Notes under the pieces: model-generated
Database searches by the model: none
What the model was told of the DNA's origin: nothing
What the model saw: only the letters and a program-made list of their open reading frames with translations
Made by a program: the position numbers and the translations under genes
Source of the DNA: Okeania sp. KiyG1
GTDB taxonomy: Bacteria; Cyanobacteriota; Cyanobacteriia; Cyanobacteriales; Microcoleaceae
Reading direction: 5' to 3'
Assembly (NCBI RefSeq): GCF_014132355.1
Contig: NZ_BLZO01000031.1
Coordinates: 1-64,000, forward strand
Length of the DNA: 64,000 bases
Shown: positions 40,414 through 49,814 of the stretch, piece by piece
How the letters are laid out: each line of letters opens with the position of its first letter
How positions within the stretch are numbered: the stretch's first letter is position 1

Positions 40414-41508
40414 CTAAACATTAAATCGGAAGAGCAAAACATCTCCTTCCTTCACAACATAATCTTTACCTTCACTCCTCATCAGACCCTTTTCTTTAGC
40501 AGCAGTCATTGAACCAGTCGCTACTAGATCCTCATAAGCAATTGTTTCTGCTCGAATAAAACCCCGTTCAAAATCAGTATGAATTACACCAGCAGCTTGA
40601 GGAGCTAACATTCCAGCTTGAATTGTCCAAGCCTTAGTTTCTTTCTCTCCAGTAGTAAAATAAGTGCGCAATCCCAATAATTCATAAGTTGCTTTAATTA
40701 GAGATTTCAACCCACCTTCTTCTACTCCTAAAGATTCTAAATAATCAGCTCTTTCTTCCTCCGGTAACTCAATTAATTCTGATTCTACCTGAGCTGAAAT
40801 TATCACAACTTGAGCATTTTCTACCGCAGCAATATTGCGGACTTTTTCAACCCCCAATCATTTCCACTAGCTAAGTCATCCTCTGACACATTAGCAGCAT
40901 AAATTATCGGCTTAGAAGTTAACAGATTTAAAGGCTTAATTAAAAAAAGATTCATCTTCATTTAAGTCAGCCATTCTCACTGACTTACCTTCATTTAAAA
41001 TCCCCTCTAATTTTGTCAAAACTTCCAATTCTGCCTGAGCATCTTTACTGGTACGAGCTTGTTTTTTAGTCCGTTCAATTCGACGTTCAACTTGAGCTAA
41101 ATCGGACAAAGCCAACTCTAAATTGATTACCTCAATATCTCGCACTGGATCGACCGAACCAGAAACATGAATAATATCCTCACTATCAAAACAACGGACT
41201 ACCTGAACAATAGCATCCACCTCTCGAATATTAGACAAAAATTGATTCCCTAATCCCTCTCCTTTACTAGCACCTTTAACCAAACCAGCAATATCAACAA
41301 ACTCAATTCTAGTAGGAACAGTTTGAGCAGAATTAGAAATTTTAGTCAGCACATTTAACCGCTCATCTGGCACCGAAACCACACCAACATTGGGTTCAAT
41401 TGTGCAAAATGGAAAGTTAGCAGCTTCCGCTTTAGCATTAGCAACCAAAGCATTAAATAAAGTAGATTTTCCGACGTTGGGTAGTCCGACAATTCCAGCT
41501 CTGAGCAT
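40414..41508 (-). pseudogene. ychF: YchF (Obg-family ATPase) with two homopolymer frameshifts
   Basis: The first 190 codons show the G domain: [14 protein letters not shown] (P loop), [20 protein letters not shown] (G3 region) and [10 protein letters not shown]. The frame ends after [10 protein letters not shown] at a T7 run (A7 on the plus strand, 40942-40948). One T fewer continues as [11 protein letters not shown] and KPIIYAANVSEDDLASGNDW. A second shift at the G5 run (plus-strand C5, 40851-40855) leads into VEKVRNIAAVENAQVV and the C-terminal TGS domain (AWTIQAGMLAPQAAGVIHTDF, FIRAETIAYEDL). All domains are conserved, so either the gene died recently or both runs are base-calling errors. 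Confidence 0.85.
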
Positions 41509-41770
41509 AAATTTAAGTCAAAAATTAAAAGTAAAAAGTTAAAAATTAAAGAAATTACAGGTAGGGTTACTATACAACTGCCTATCTACTAAGGATAGCA
41601 GAAGGAAAGAAGAATCTTGATTTCTCACCTCAAGTTTCACTTATAAATCAAGAATCAAAAAATAAAAAATCTTGTTTACCTTATTTTGTTAAATGAGGAG
41701 GAGAATTGACTTAATCAACGAATAAGGGTATAATTCGTTAAAAAGCATACCATTAGATAGACTGCGCTCA

Positions 41771-43738
41771 ATGTCCATGAAATCTATCAGAACCAAACTC
41801 AAATTAAATAATAAACAAAAAACTTTGATGGCTCAACACGCGGGCTATTCAAGATGGGTTTATAACTGGGGTTTGAGTTTGTGGAATGCTGCTTACAGAG
41901 ACGGTTATCAGCCTAATGCTCGTAAGTTGAGAGAAGTTTTCACTAATCACACTAAACCACTTTATCCCTGGATGAAGAGCTTGTCATCTAAAGTTTATCA
42001 ATATGCTTTGATCAACTTGGGTGAAGCGTTTAAGAGATTTTTTCAAGGGTTAGGTAAATATCCAAGGTTTAAGAAGAAAGGTAAACACGATTCTTTTACA
42101 ATTGATAATTTTGGAAAGCCAATAGAATTAAATGGTTGGAGTCACAAATTACCTTTTATTGGCATGGTGAAAACCTATGAACCAATTGAAGCAACTACTC
42201 AGAAAATAACTATTAGTAGACAAGCTGATGATTGGTACCTAAGTTTAGCTTTTGAATTTACCCCGACTTCAACAGAAAAAATTACTGATGTAGTAGGTGT
42301 TGACTTAGGTGTAAAAACTTTAGCAACCTTAAGCACTGGCGAAGTTTTCAACAGTGTTAAACCTTACCGTAAAGCTCAAAACAAGCTAGCAAAATTGCAA
42401 CGCCAAGTTAGTAGAAAAGTTAAACATTCTCGTAATTGGTATAAGGCTGTAATCAAGTTAGCTAAACAGCATAGACGAGTAGCTAATATCCGTAAAGATG
42501 CACTTCATAAATTAACAACATACTTAGCCAAAGTGCGACTCGTTCCTGTTAGGAGCCTCTAGAAACTAGAGGGGTATGAACAGGGTTCAAAGAGCAATTA
42601 AGCTCAATGAATAACTGAGTCACGGATGTGGGTGAAAGTCCCACCTGCCAAGGGAAGGCAGACTCCCGACCTGGCCACACCGAGCTAGACCTTTCCACTA
42701 GCAGAGTGAAGCTGGCAACAGGCCCCAACCAGAGCGTATAGTGGTAGGCACACTGGGGGTAATGGGGAGACGGCATGGGTACCGGGGCGGAATGTCCTGA
42801 AAAAGCGCCTCAAAGTACGGCAAGAACCACCTCTTATCTCTTGACCGCACACGAGGAAATCCCGCGTAATATTTTGGCATTAGACGCATCCCTGGGAATC
42901 GTGTAGGCGAATTGGACAGCCCTAAACCGTCAAAATAATCTGTAACTCGGAACGAGGAAAAACGGCAAGTGAGTCTGACTAAAATAGGTTATTTAGTTAG
43001 TAGGAGGGAAGCTCGGAATTCTCACTTGACGGGTAGGATGGGGGAACAGAATTGCCCCCGGCAGTCGAGAAACGGTAGTTGGATAGGTGATGATGCTTAG
43101 ACACCTAGAGTGAAGCTCGCTGAAACTATGCGTACAGGGCAGAAGCTTTTAACCTGTAATTGCCTTGCTCGTTAGTCGAATGCAAAGCGACCCGGAAGCA
43201 GAAGCTCCAAGGCGGTAGGATTAGACACTCCTTGAAAACAATAGTGGAAGATTAGGAATCACTGGACTCTGACCAAGTTTAGTCTTAATCAAAGGATTTT
43301 GTATCTCACATGATACGTTGCCATAGACTGCTAGGAGCCTTGTGCGGTGAAAGTCGCACGCAGGGTTTTGAAGTAGAGGTGCGGGCGGTAATACGCCACA
43401 TCGACTATAACAACCACGGCAGTGTAGTAATTGAAGATTTGAACGTCAGTGGAATGTTAGCTAACCATAAGCTAGCTAAATCAGTTAGCAGATAGTGTTT
43501 TTATGAGTTTAGGAGACAGCTTGAATATAAGTGCCAGTGGTACGGTTCTGAGTTAGTAGTAGTTGACAAGTTTTTCCCATCATCAAAAACTTGCTCTAAC
43601 TGTGGTCATGTCCAAGATATGCCATTAAGCCTGAGAACTTATGATTGTCCTGACTGTGGCTTGTCAATAGATCGAGATTTAAACGCCAGTATTAATTTGA
43701 GAAATGCGGTCGGCTCGACCGTGAATGCCTGTGGATGA
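41771..43738 (+). pseudogene. TnpB gene interrupted by a group II intron
   Basis: Exon 1 (41771-42532) starts MSMKSIRTKLKLNNKQKTLM and includes KYPRFKKKGKHDSF and RuvC-I (VVGVDLGVKTLATLSTG). After the intron, exon 2 continues in frame: NHGSVVIEDLNVSGMLANHK (RuvC-II glutamate), the zinc ribbon CSNCGHV and CPDCGLSIDRDLNASINL (RuvC-III aspartate), ending TGA 43738. An in-frame TAG at 43493-43495 (after KSVSR) would still truncate the spliced product just before the zinc ribbon. No tnpA is present. Confidence 0.85.
42533..43411 (+). other. Group II intron without a reverse transcriptase ORF
   Basis: The 5' boundary is the consensus GTGCGAC. Domain V is at 43335-43368, with the diagnostic GAGCCTTGTGCGG, GAAA loop and CGCACGCAGGGTTTT. 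A domain VI stem follows, and the intron ends in AC (43411; an AT end at 43408 is also frame-compatible). Domain I contains TTTGGC (42873-42878), complementary to the last six exon bases GCCAAA, as expected for EBS1/IBS1. At about 879 nt it encodes no protein, so splicing and mobility must rely on a maturase elsewhere. Exon joining keeps the tnpB frame. Confidence 0.92.
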
Positions 43739-43926
43739 GTAACCGCCGACGGCCTCAGTGGAAGCAGGAAGTAAACAGCCTCCTACGGAGGAGCTTCGCT
43801 ATCAGATTGTCACCTTATGTGACGCTTTGTATCAGTTTTATAGAGCAGTTAGTGATTTTTAGCTAGAAAATAAGTTAAAGTATTTTTTGATTATTAGTTA
43901 TCATTTTGTCAAAAAACTATTGTACA
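43739..43926. promoter_or_regulatory. Short region before the HTH-ParA-ParB module
   Basis: It contains the tail of the tnpB element, with a hairpin CAGCCTCCTACGGAGGAGC near 43781, and about 100 AT-rich bases before the HTH gene. The module promoter should lie here. Confidence 0.35.
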
Positions 43927-44421
43927 ATGGTTAAAGAAAAAATTATTGGAACTAGAGAAGCAGCATATTTACTAGGTATTTCCGGTCAACGTTTGCGGGT
44001 ATTATTGGCTCAAGGTAGGGTCAAAGGTGCTTACAAGGAAAATGGCTTCTGGAAAATTCCCATTTCTGGGCCAGAAGATCATGAGATGCCTGTAATTTCT
44101 CCTGGTACCAGAGGACCGAAAGGTGTTTGGTGTAAGCGGAGGCGTACTAAACCGACAATGATTCATGTTAATCAGCATATCATTCAGCGCAATGCAAATA
44201 ACCCACTAAAAGATATCAAACCAGTAGTTTCTGTGAAGCAGACTAATCACAATAAATATGGTTATCAACTAGAAATCAAAGGTCCTTGTCGAATTGTTTA
44301 TCGACCTCACAACCCGGCTGGATGTGGCGCTCATTTGTGGATTGATACTTTTAGCCCCGTGCAATTTGTAGATACGAATTTTAATCCGGTTACTGCTAAT
44401 CGAGCTTATAAGTACATATAG
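43927..44421 (+). CDS. Excisionase/MerR-type HTH protein, first gene of a three-gene module
   Basis: A 164-residue protein. The N-terminal winged-HTH resembles excisionase or MerR-like domains (GTREAAYLLGISGQRLRVLL, then GRVKGAYKENGFWKIP), about residues 5-55. The remaining 110 residues are basic (GVWCKRRRTKPTMIHVNQ) and end in a beta-rich segment (IVYRPHNPAGCGAHLWIDTF) that I do not recognise. A TTG at 43906 is in frame; ATG 43927 is preferred. It precedes the ParA fusion by 87 bp on the same strand and may regulate the module or mark a DNA site for it. It is not a typical xis, which is shorter. Confidence 0.7.
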   Translation: MVKEKIIGTREAAYLLGISGQRLRVLLAQGRVKGAYKENGFWKIPISGPEDHEMPVISPGTRGPKGVWCKRRRTKPTMIHVNQHIIQRNANNPLKDIKPVVSVKQTNHNKYGYQLEIKGPCRIVYRPHNPAGCGAHLWIDTFSPVQFVDTNFNPVTANRAYKYI

Positions 44422-44508
44422 GTAAGTTAAGTAAGTAGATAAAATTGAGATTTTTTGCAATACTTGTCGTGATAAGCTGATAGTTAAAGTCAAAAAAATT
44501 AACGACAG

Positions 44509-45891
44509 ATGGATAGTGCTGTGAAAAATCAAGCTCTTGTAGATGCTTTGGCGAAAAATCTGCCGGAGGATGCAAATGAAGCGCAAGTTAGTGATATTTT
44601 TGCATCTGAATTATTTAATTTTCTGGGTTTTGAAGTAAATGAACGAGTGCCTTCTTTTTATACAAGAAGCGGTACCGATCCAGTCGATCATGCTCTACGT
44701 CATAATATGGAGAATGACATATTTAATCAAACCAAAACTAATCCAGATATTCTCGTAGAATTGAAAAAACGGAATCTTAATTTAGCTCCTGGTTCAAAAG
44801 GATATAAAGATACTTTTAAACAAATTAAACGGTATTTATTAGCAGAAAATTGTCAAGCAGTGAAGTGGGGAATAATTACCAATGCTAATCACATCCAATT
44901 ATTTAGAAAGCATGGAAAAGTTATTCATCCAGCGACAGTTTGTCTGGAAATTAATCCAGAAAATATCATCAAAATCGCCACATCAATTAAAGAAAAAATT
45001 GATAAACCAAAAAAAGCATTAACAGTAGCAGTTTATAACAATAAGGGTGGCGTAGGAAAAACAACAACTACAGTTAATACAGCAGCAACCTTATCTCTGT
45101 ATAATAAGAAAGTTTTGATTGTGGATTTTGACCCTAATCAAAGAGACCTGACAAATTCTCTAGCAATAAAACCAGGTACACCTACTTTTTATGATTGTTT
45201 AGTAGATAAAAATATTAATGTCACAGATGTCATTTATCCCTACAAACTTAATAGTAAAAAATCAAAAAAATCATTTGGTTTTGATGTAATTCCAGTACAT
45301 GGAAAACTTGGCGATTGGGACGATGTTGCGCAAAAAATTACCTTTGACAGATTAAGCAAATTATTAGACACACTAAAAAATAGCTATGATTATATCTTCA
45401 TTGATGCTCCTCCCAACTGGCGAATATTCAGTGTTAGTGCTGTTTATGCCGCAGATGTAGTGTTAATTCCAGCAAAACATAACAACTTATATTCCCTAGA
45501 AAATGCAGCTATAGCTATTAAAGAATATATTCCAGCAGTTCAAAAAGCAAGAATAAAAGATGCAGCAAGAAGAAAAAATGAAGATTTCGGACCAGTAGCT
45601 CTACCGATTTTTTTTAATGGTGAGAAAATGACGGACGCTCAAAAGAAAAGTGCTAAACTGCATATCAATAAACTGATTAGAGAAGCTCAAGAAAATTCAA
45701 ATAATCAATTTTCTCTCAGACCATATTTTTATCCCCGCTATACAGCAGCAAACAAAAATACAGATATATTTGAACTTCCTAATTATGCTTCTATTGCAAA
45801 TTCTGCTTTTTCTCATATACCTGCTGTTTACAAAGATAAGATAGCTAAGGGATATTATATTAATTTGGTTAAGGAGTATTTTCTACAATGA
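44509..45891 (+). CDS. Fusion of a PD-(D/E)xK-like domain with a ParA-type ATPase
   Basis: A 460-residue protein. Residues about 1-165 resemble the N-terminal endonuclease-like domain of type I restriction R subunits: SDIFASELFNFLGFE, NPDILVELKKRN giving D80 and E84-L-K86 of the PD-(D/E)xK signature, then FKQIKRYLLAENCQAVKWGI and a beta strand. Residues about 172-460 are a ParA/MinD ATPase with the deviant Walker A NNKGGVGKTTTT (signature lysine K179, K184), LIVDFDPNQRDL and Walker B YDYIFIDAPP. ParA proteins segregate DNA using ParB partners. A nuclease-like domain fused to ParA is unusual. The stop overlaps the next start (ATGA), so the two are translationally coupled. Function unknown. Confidence 0.85.
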   Translation: MDSAVKNQALVDALAKNLPEDANEAQVSDIFASELFNFLGFEVNERVPSFYTRSGTDPVDHALRHNMENDIFNQTKTNPDILVELKKRNLNLAPGSKGYKDTFKQIKRYLLAENCQAVKWGIITNANHIQLFRKHGKVIHPATVCLEINPENIIKIATSIKEKIDKPKKALTVAVYNNKGGVGKTTTTVNTAATLSLYNKKVLIVDFDPNQRDLTNSLAIKPGTPTFYDCLVDKNINVTDVIYPYKLNSKKSKKSFGFDVIPVHGKLGDWDDVAQKITFDRLSKLLDTLKNSYDYIFIDAPPNWRIFSVSAVYAADVVLIPAKHNNLYSLENAAIAIKEYIPAVQKARIKDAARRKNEDFGPVALPIFFNGEKMTDAQKKSAKLHINKLIREAQENSNNQFSLRPYFYPRYTAANKNTDIFELPNYASIANSAFSHIPAVYKDKIAKGYYINLVKEYFLQ

Positions 45892-46670
45892 GTAATTTGA
45901 GTAATATTGGTAAGTTAATACATCTATATATTGATGAAATTGAACCGGGGGATGGAATAGATGCGCCAGAATTTCTAATTTCAGCAACGGCAAAATTTCT
46001 CAGTGAAAGTGGGGGGCGAAACTGGGTACCTGTAATTGTGAAAGAAGTTGAAGATGATAAATATGAAGTAATTGGTAATTCTTTTATTTTTGCTGTAGCT
46101 GAAGCTGCTGGTTTGGAAAAAGTTTGGTGTGTTATTGCTGATGAAAGTGAAGAAACTGAAAAAATTAGCAAAATTTTGTCTGGAGAAAAAATACCACAAA
46201 TAAATCTTTCCACCGCCACGAGAGACGAAATTAAAACAGCACTTCAATACTTAATTGAAAAACCAAACAGTCAACTTAAAGGAGTGAAGTTAGCAGTAGC
46301 CACAAATCGTATTGATGAAGCACCCCGTCAATATTGGAAAGATTTTAAACCTATCACAAAATTAGGGTGTGGAATTACGACGGCTAAAGTCAAAGCTTTG
46401 AAAGAAGTGTTTTATCTGACTCCCCAACCAATACCTGAACCTGAGAAAGTAAATCTTTCCACTGCTACAAAAGACGAAATTCAAGCAGCACTTCAATATT
46501 TAATCGAAAAGCCAAATAGTCAACTTAAACAAGTTGAATTAACAAAAGCGGCAGAACGTATTGCTGAAGCTCCACGTCAAAATTGGAAAAGCTTAGAACC
46601 AATTACAAAATTAAAGTGTGGAATTGGAAAAGCCAAAATTAATGCTTTAAAAGAAATATTTTATCTATAG
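45888..46670 (+). CDS. ParB-like protein with two duplicated HhH-like repeats
   Basis: A 260-residue protein coupled to the ParA fusion by an ATGA overlap. Residues about 1-95 resemble the ParB/Srx N-terminal fold (NWVPVIVKEVEDDKYEVIGN, AVAEAAGLEKVWCVIAD). The GERRxRA nucleotide motif of canonical ParB is missing, reading GNSFIFAVAEAAG. Residues 105-177 and 188-260 are a tandem duplication (NLSTATRDEIKTALQYLIEK against NLSTATKDEIQAALQYLIEK). Each ends in a helix-hairpin-helix-like CGITTAKVKALKEVF or CGIGKAKINALKEIF, a possible DNA-binding tip replacing the usual ParB HTH. Role is inferred as the DNA-binding partner of the ATPase. Confidence 0.75.
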   Translation: MSNLSNIGKLIHLYIDEIEPGDGIDAPEFLISATAKFLSESGGRNWVPVIVKEVEDDKYEVIGNSFIFAVAEAAGLEKVWCVIADESEETEKISKILSGEKIPQINLSTATRDEIKTALQYLIEKPNSQLKGVKLAVATNRIDEAPRQYWKDFKPITKLGCGITTAKVKALKEVFYLTPQPIPEPEKVNLSTATKDEIQAALQYLIEKPNSQLKQVELTKAAERIAEAPRQNWKSLEPITKLKCGIGKAKINALKEIFYL

Positions 46671-46920
46671 GATAATGATGAAGCGAATAAGGGGAAATGT
46701 TTTTCCCATTGCTCCCTGTTCCCTGATATAGAATTTGAGTAATTAATTATCGTATGATTTGAGAAGTTAGGAATCATCATAAATTACCTAAATATCATTT
46801 GTCTGTATTTTTTATAAAACCTTGTCCTTAAAGATCGGGTTTAAGCAAATATACATCTTAACTAAAATTATTTAATTTCCCTGATTATTCATAACATTCT
46901 TTTTTTATCCTTGGTACTAG

Positions 46921-47036
46921 AGGTCATTTCAGTTATCAGTTATCAGTACCTCTGCAATAAGGAGGCTTGACATAAGGAATATTCTATTTTTTTTATCCCT
47001 TTAAAAGGGGAGACTTTAGAGCAGAATTTTTAGGTG
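46921..47036. repeat. MITE-3 copy without mini-element
   Basis: It runs from GGTCATTTCAGTTATCAG through CCTCTGCAATAAGGAGG and the ATCCCTTTAAAAGGGGAG hairpin to TTTTTAGGTGAA. It serves as the uninterrupted comparison for copies that carry the 26-nt insert after CCTCTGC. Confidence 0.6.
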
Positions 47037-47248
47037 AAAATGTCAAGACTAGAACTACTGAAAAATTAATTCACAAGAGGGGGAATTGACTTAAGACAAT
47101 TTGATGAAAGTAGGTTTTATTTCCCAGCAAATATTTTCTACAGATAGTAGAAATAATAGGTGCATATAAATTTTGAATAAAGCAAAAAAATATCGCTTTT
47201 AGGCAACAGGAAACAGGGAATAAAGAATAGGGAATATATAGTAAAAAG

Positions 47249-47433
47249 GTAAGCATTCAGCTATTAGCAGTCAGCTATCAGCAAAAAGACTCTCCCCTTA
47301 GAGGACAGTGTTTAAATTAATATAGACTTTCAGGGCAAGGGAAGTAAATTTTTTAGTAAGACAGTTAAATATTGCTTTTATCCCAAACTAAAAGTAATAG
47401 CTGATAGCTGATGGCTGACGGCTGAATGCTTAC
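47249..47433. repeat. MITE-4 copy with perfect 8-bp target duplication
   Basis: Ends GTAAGCATTCAGC and GCTGAATGCTTAC, 185 bp. GTAAAAAG occurs on both sides (47241-47248 and 47434-47441). Confidence 0.78.
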
Positions 47434-47543
47434 GTAAAAAGTATTTTTTCAAATATGATATTCACCCGAAAGAATAACCATAAAAAGTTACTACGGCAAG
47501 AATTAAAGCCTTCAGAAAGATGAATTTTAAAACTTAATTAGAG

Positions 47544-47687
47544 GATTGGATATATACAGGATTAATTGATACTGAAATTTTTATTCAGTTATTAGATAAA
47601 TTTAATCTAGATTTATCTATATCTACGGTAATGATTATAGATATATTTCCAATTAATCTCACGGATAAAATGACTGAAAAACGGTAG
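47544..47687 (+). pseudogene. IS630-like transposase fragment
   Basis: A 47-codon open stretch reads DWIYTGLIDTEIFIQLLD, STVMIIDIFPINLTD and KMTEKR before TAG. It resembles the DDE core of IS630-type transposases around the second aspartate (IIDN-P-H-pattern, here IIDIFPIN). Neither end of a full element is present. TA-target elements of this family could mobilise some MITEs here. Confidence 0.4.
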
Positions 47688-47887
47688 TGGTGCGTTAGTC
47701 TTGCATAGTAATGGTAGATGGGGATGAACAACGGCGCTTCATGGGAGCAAGATACGAACAAGGGAGCAAGATGCTCCCACTGTTTTTGTACTTGACCAAA
47801 ATAATTACAATAGACCACCAATGAAAATGCACCACCACCAAATTTTCTACCTAATCAATGTCAGTATCAACTAGAAAATTGCTGTAA

Positions 47888-49450
47888 ATGCTCGACCAAA
47901 CCAAAACACCAATAATTCAAACTCTCAAAAATCTTACCCAAAAACCCCATGCTCCCTTCTACGCACCAGGACACAAACAAGGAAAAGGCATTCCACAACC
48001 ACTTAATGACTTATTAGGTAAAAAAGTATTTCTAGCAGACTTACCAGAATTACCAGAATTGGATAACTTATTTGCTCCAGAAAGTGTAATTAAAGAAGCT
48101 CAAGAATTAGCAGCAGAAACTTTTGGTGCATTACAAACCAAATTTCTAGTCAACGGTTCAACTACAGGAATTATCGCTGGAATACTAGCTACTTGTGGCA
48201 ATGGGGATAAAATTATTTTGCCTCGGAATATTCATCAGTCAGTAATTTCAGGGCTAATTATCTCTGGAGCAATTCCCATTTTTATCAATCCTAAATATGA
48301 CTCAGATTGGGATATTGCTCTGAGTGTCACCCCTGAATCTATTGCCCAAACCTTAGCAAAACATCCAGACGCCAAAGCAGTGATGGTAATTTATCCTACC
48401 TATCATGGTGTCTGTGGAAATATTGCAGCGATCGCCCAAGAAGTCCACAAATATAATATTCCCTTATTAGTAGATGAAGCTCACGGTCCACATTTTGCTT
48501 TTCATCCAGAATTACCAACTCCAGCATTAGTTGCTGGAGCAGATTTAACAGTACAATCCATTCATAAAGTATTGGGGGCAATGACCCAAGCATCAATGTT
48601 GCATCTTGGGAGTAAGCGCATAGACTCCTACCGACTCAGCCAAGCCTTACAAATGCTACAGTCTAGTAGTCCAAATTATTTACTTTTGGCATCTCTCGAT
48701 GCTGCCCGCCAACAAATGGCTTTGTTTGGTCAAGAACTAATGAGTCAGACTTTAGAATTAGCTAGGGATGCTAGAAATAGAATTAGTCAACTGCCAAATT
48801 TTTCTGTATTTGACAAAGGAAGCTTGACTAGCTCACCAGGAAATTCAGACTTATCAACTAATGAGGGCAAAACATTACCTTTCTTTATAAAAGGCAGAAA
48901 AGTTGATGAAAGTTATATAAATTCAGGATTTGTTGCTCTTGACCAAACCAGATTAACAATAAAAGTCTCTAATATTGGTTTAAGTGGGTATGAAGCTGAT
49001 GAAATTTTGCATCAGAAATTAGGTGTTACCTGTGAGTTACCAAGTTTCAAAAGTCTGACATTCATTATTTCTCTGGGAAATACAAAGGCAGATATTGACC
49101 AGTTAATAGATGCTCTAGTAAATTTAGCAGAGCAAAATTTTAGAGATAAATTTAACCAGCTCACTGACTTTAAGACAGAAATTGACGATTATTTAATTGA
49201 TTCCTCAATTCCTTTTTCTCCCAGAGATGCCTTCTTTGCCCAAAAAGATTATTTACCCATAGAAAAATCTTTAGGTTGTATCAGTGCTGAACTTATTTGT
49301 CCCTATCCACCCGGTATTCCAGTATTAATGCCTGGTGAAATTATTGCGCAACAGCATTTGAAAATACTTGAACAAGTCCGAGCATTGGGTGGGATAATAA
49401 CTGGATGTAGTGACCTTACTCTCAAAACCATTAAAGTGTGTGGATTTTAG
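47888..49450 (+). CDS. Orn/Lys/Arg decarboxylase family PLP enzyme
   Basis: A 520-residue fold-type I PLP enzyme. N-terminal HAPFYAPGHKQGKGIP and LPELDNLFAPESVIKEAQEL are typical of this family. PLP contacts include STTGIIAGILA, the aspartate of LVDEAHGPHFAFHP and the Schiff-base lysine in QSIHKVLGAMTQASMLH. It lacks the N-terminal wing domain of E. coli inducible decarboxylases, like shorter bacterial arginine or lysine decarboxylases. Substrate cannot be read from the sequence. A polyamine-biosynthesis role (agmatine or cadaverine) is likely. Start ATG 47888. It stands alone, 364 bp before cbiT. Confidence 0.88.
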   Translation: MLDQTKTPIIQTLKNLTQKPHAPFYAPGHKQGKGIPQPLNDLLGKKVFLADLPELPELDNLFAPESVIKEAQELAAETFGALQTKFLVNGSTTGIIAGILATCGNGDKIILPRNIHQSVISGLIISGAIPIFINPKYDSDWDIALSVTPESIAQTLAKHPDAKAVMVIYPTYHGVCGNIAAIAQEVHKYNIPLLVDEAHGPHFAFHPELPTPALVAGADLTVQSIHKVLGAMTQASMLHLGSKRIDSYRLSQALQMLQSSSPNYLLLASLDAARQQMALFGQELMSQTLELARDARNRISQLPNFSVFDKGSLTSSPGNSDLSTNEGKTLPFFIKGRKVDESYINSGFVALDQTRLTIKVSNIGLSGYEADEILHQKLGVTCELPSFKSLTFIISLGNTKADIDQLIDALVNLAEQNFRDKFNQLTDFKTEIDDYLIDSSIPFSPRDAFFAQKDYLPIEKSLGCISAELICPYPPGIPVLMPGEIIAQQHLKILEQVRALGGIITGCSDLTLKTIKVCGF

Positions 49451-49814
49451 CCTTATATCGTGCCTCTTTGAATACCCACAATAAAAAATTTAGGGAACAG
49501 GGAACAGGGAACAGGGAAAAATTTATCAGAGACATTTTTATTATGGCTAATTAGTGAGACTTGATATTAGACTATAAGACATAGTAATAGAGGACACAAA
49601 AAGTCTACTACTACCTCTGTATCTGGTTAGGGACTCAGCGCTTTACGCTAACGTCAGCATCGGATAGTTCATGATAGATAAAGACTAGACCTCTGGCCAA
49701 AGTGTTAATTAAATCAACAATTCCCTATTCCCTATTCCCTATTCCCTGACTTCTGCAAGAAGTCTACCGAAATATCAATTGCTTTTCTGAATTCCTGCTA
49801 AAAAAAATTTTCCT
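49451..49814. other. Gap between the decarboxylase and cbiT
   Basis: Two heptad-repeat tracts are present: GGGAACA units at 49494-49520 and TTCCCTA units at about 49720-49748. A short GC-rich insert lies near 49640. No gene is seen. Confidence 0.45.

Larger units (their letters stand above)
46671..47543. other. Gap with MITE-3 and MITE-4 copies
   Basis: It contains a MITE-3 copy (46921-47036) and a MITE-4 copy (47249-47433). No gene is convincing; a reverse frame at 47071-47256 overlaps repeat sequence. Confidence 0.45.

Noticed and set aside
42549-42889. Two short minus-strand frames with protein-like appearance
   Set aside because: They lie within the structured RNA of the group II intron and are antisense artefacts of its GC content.
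47585-47821. A 78-codon minus-strand frame
   Set aside because: Antisense to the IS630-like fragment, with no recognisable features.
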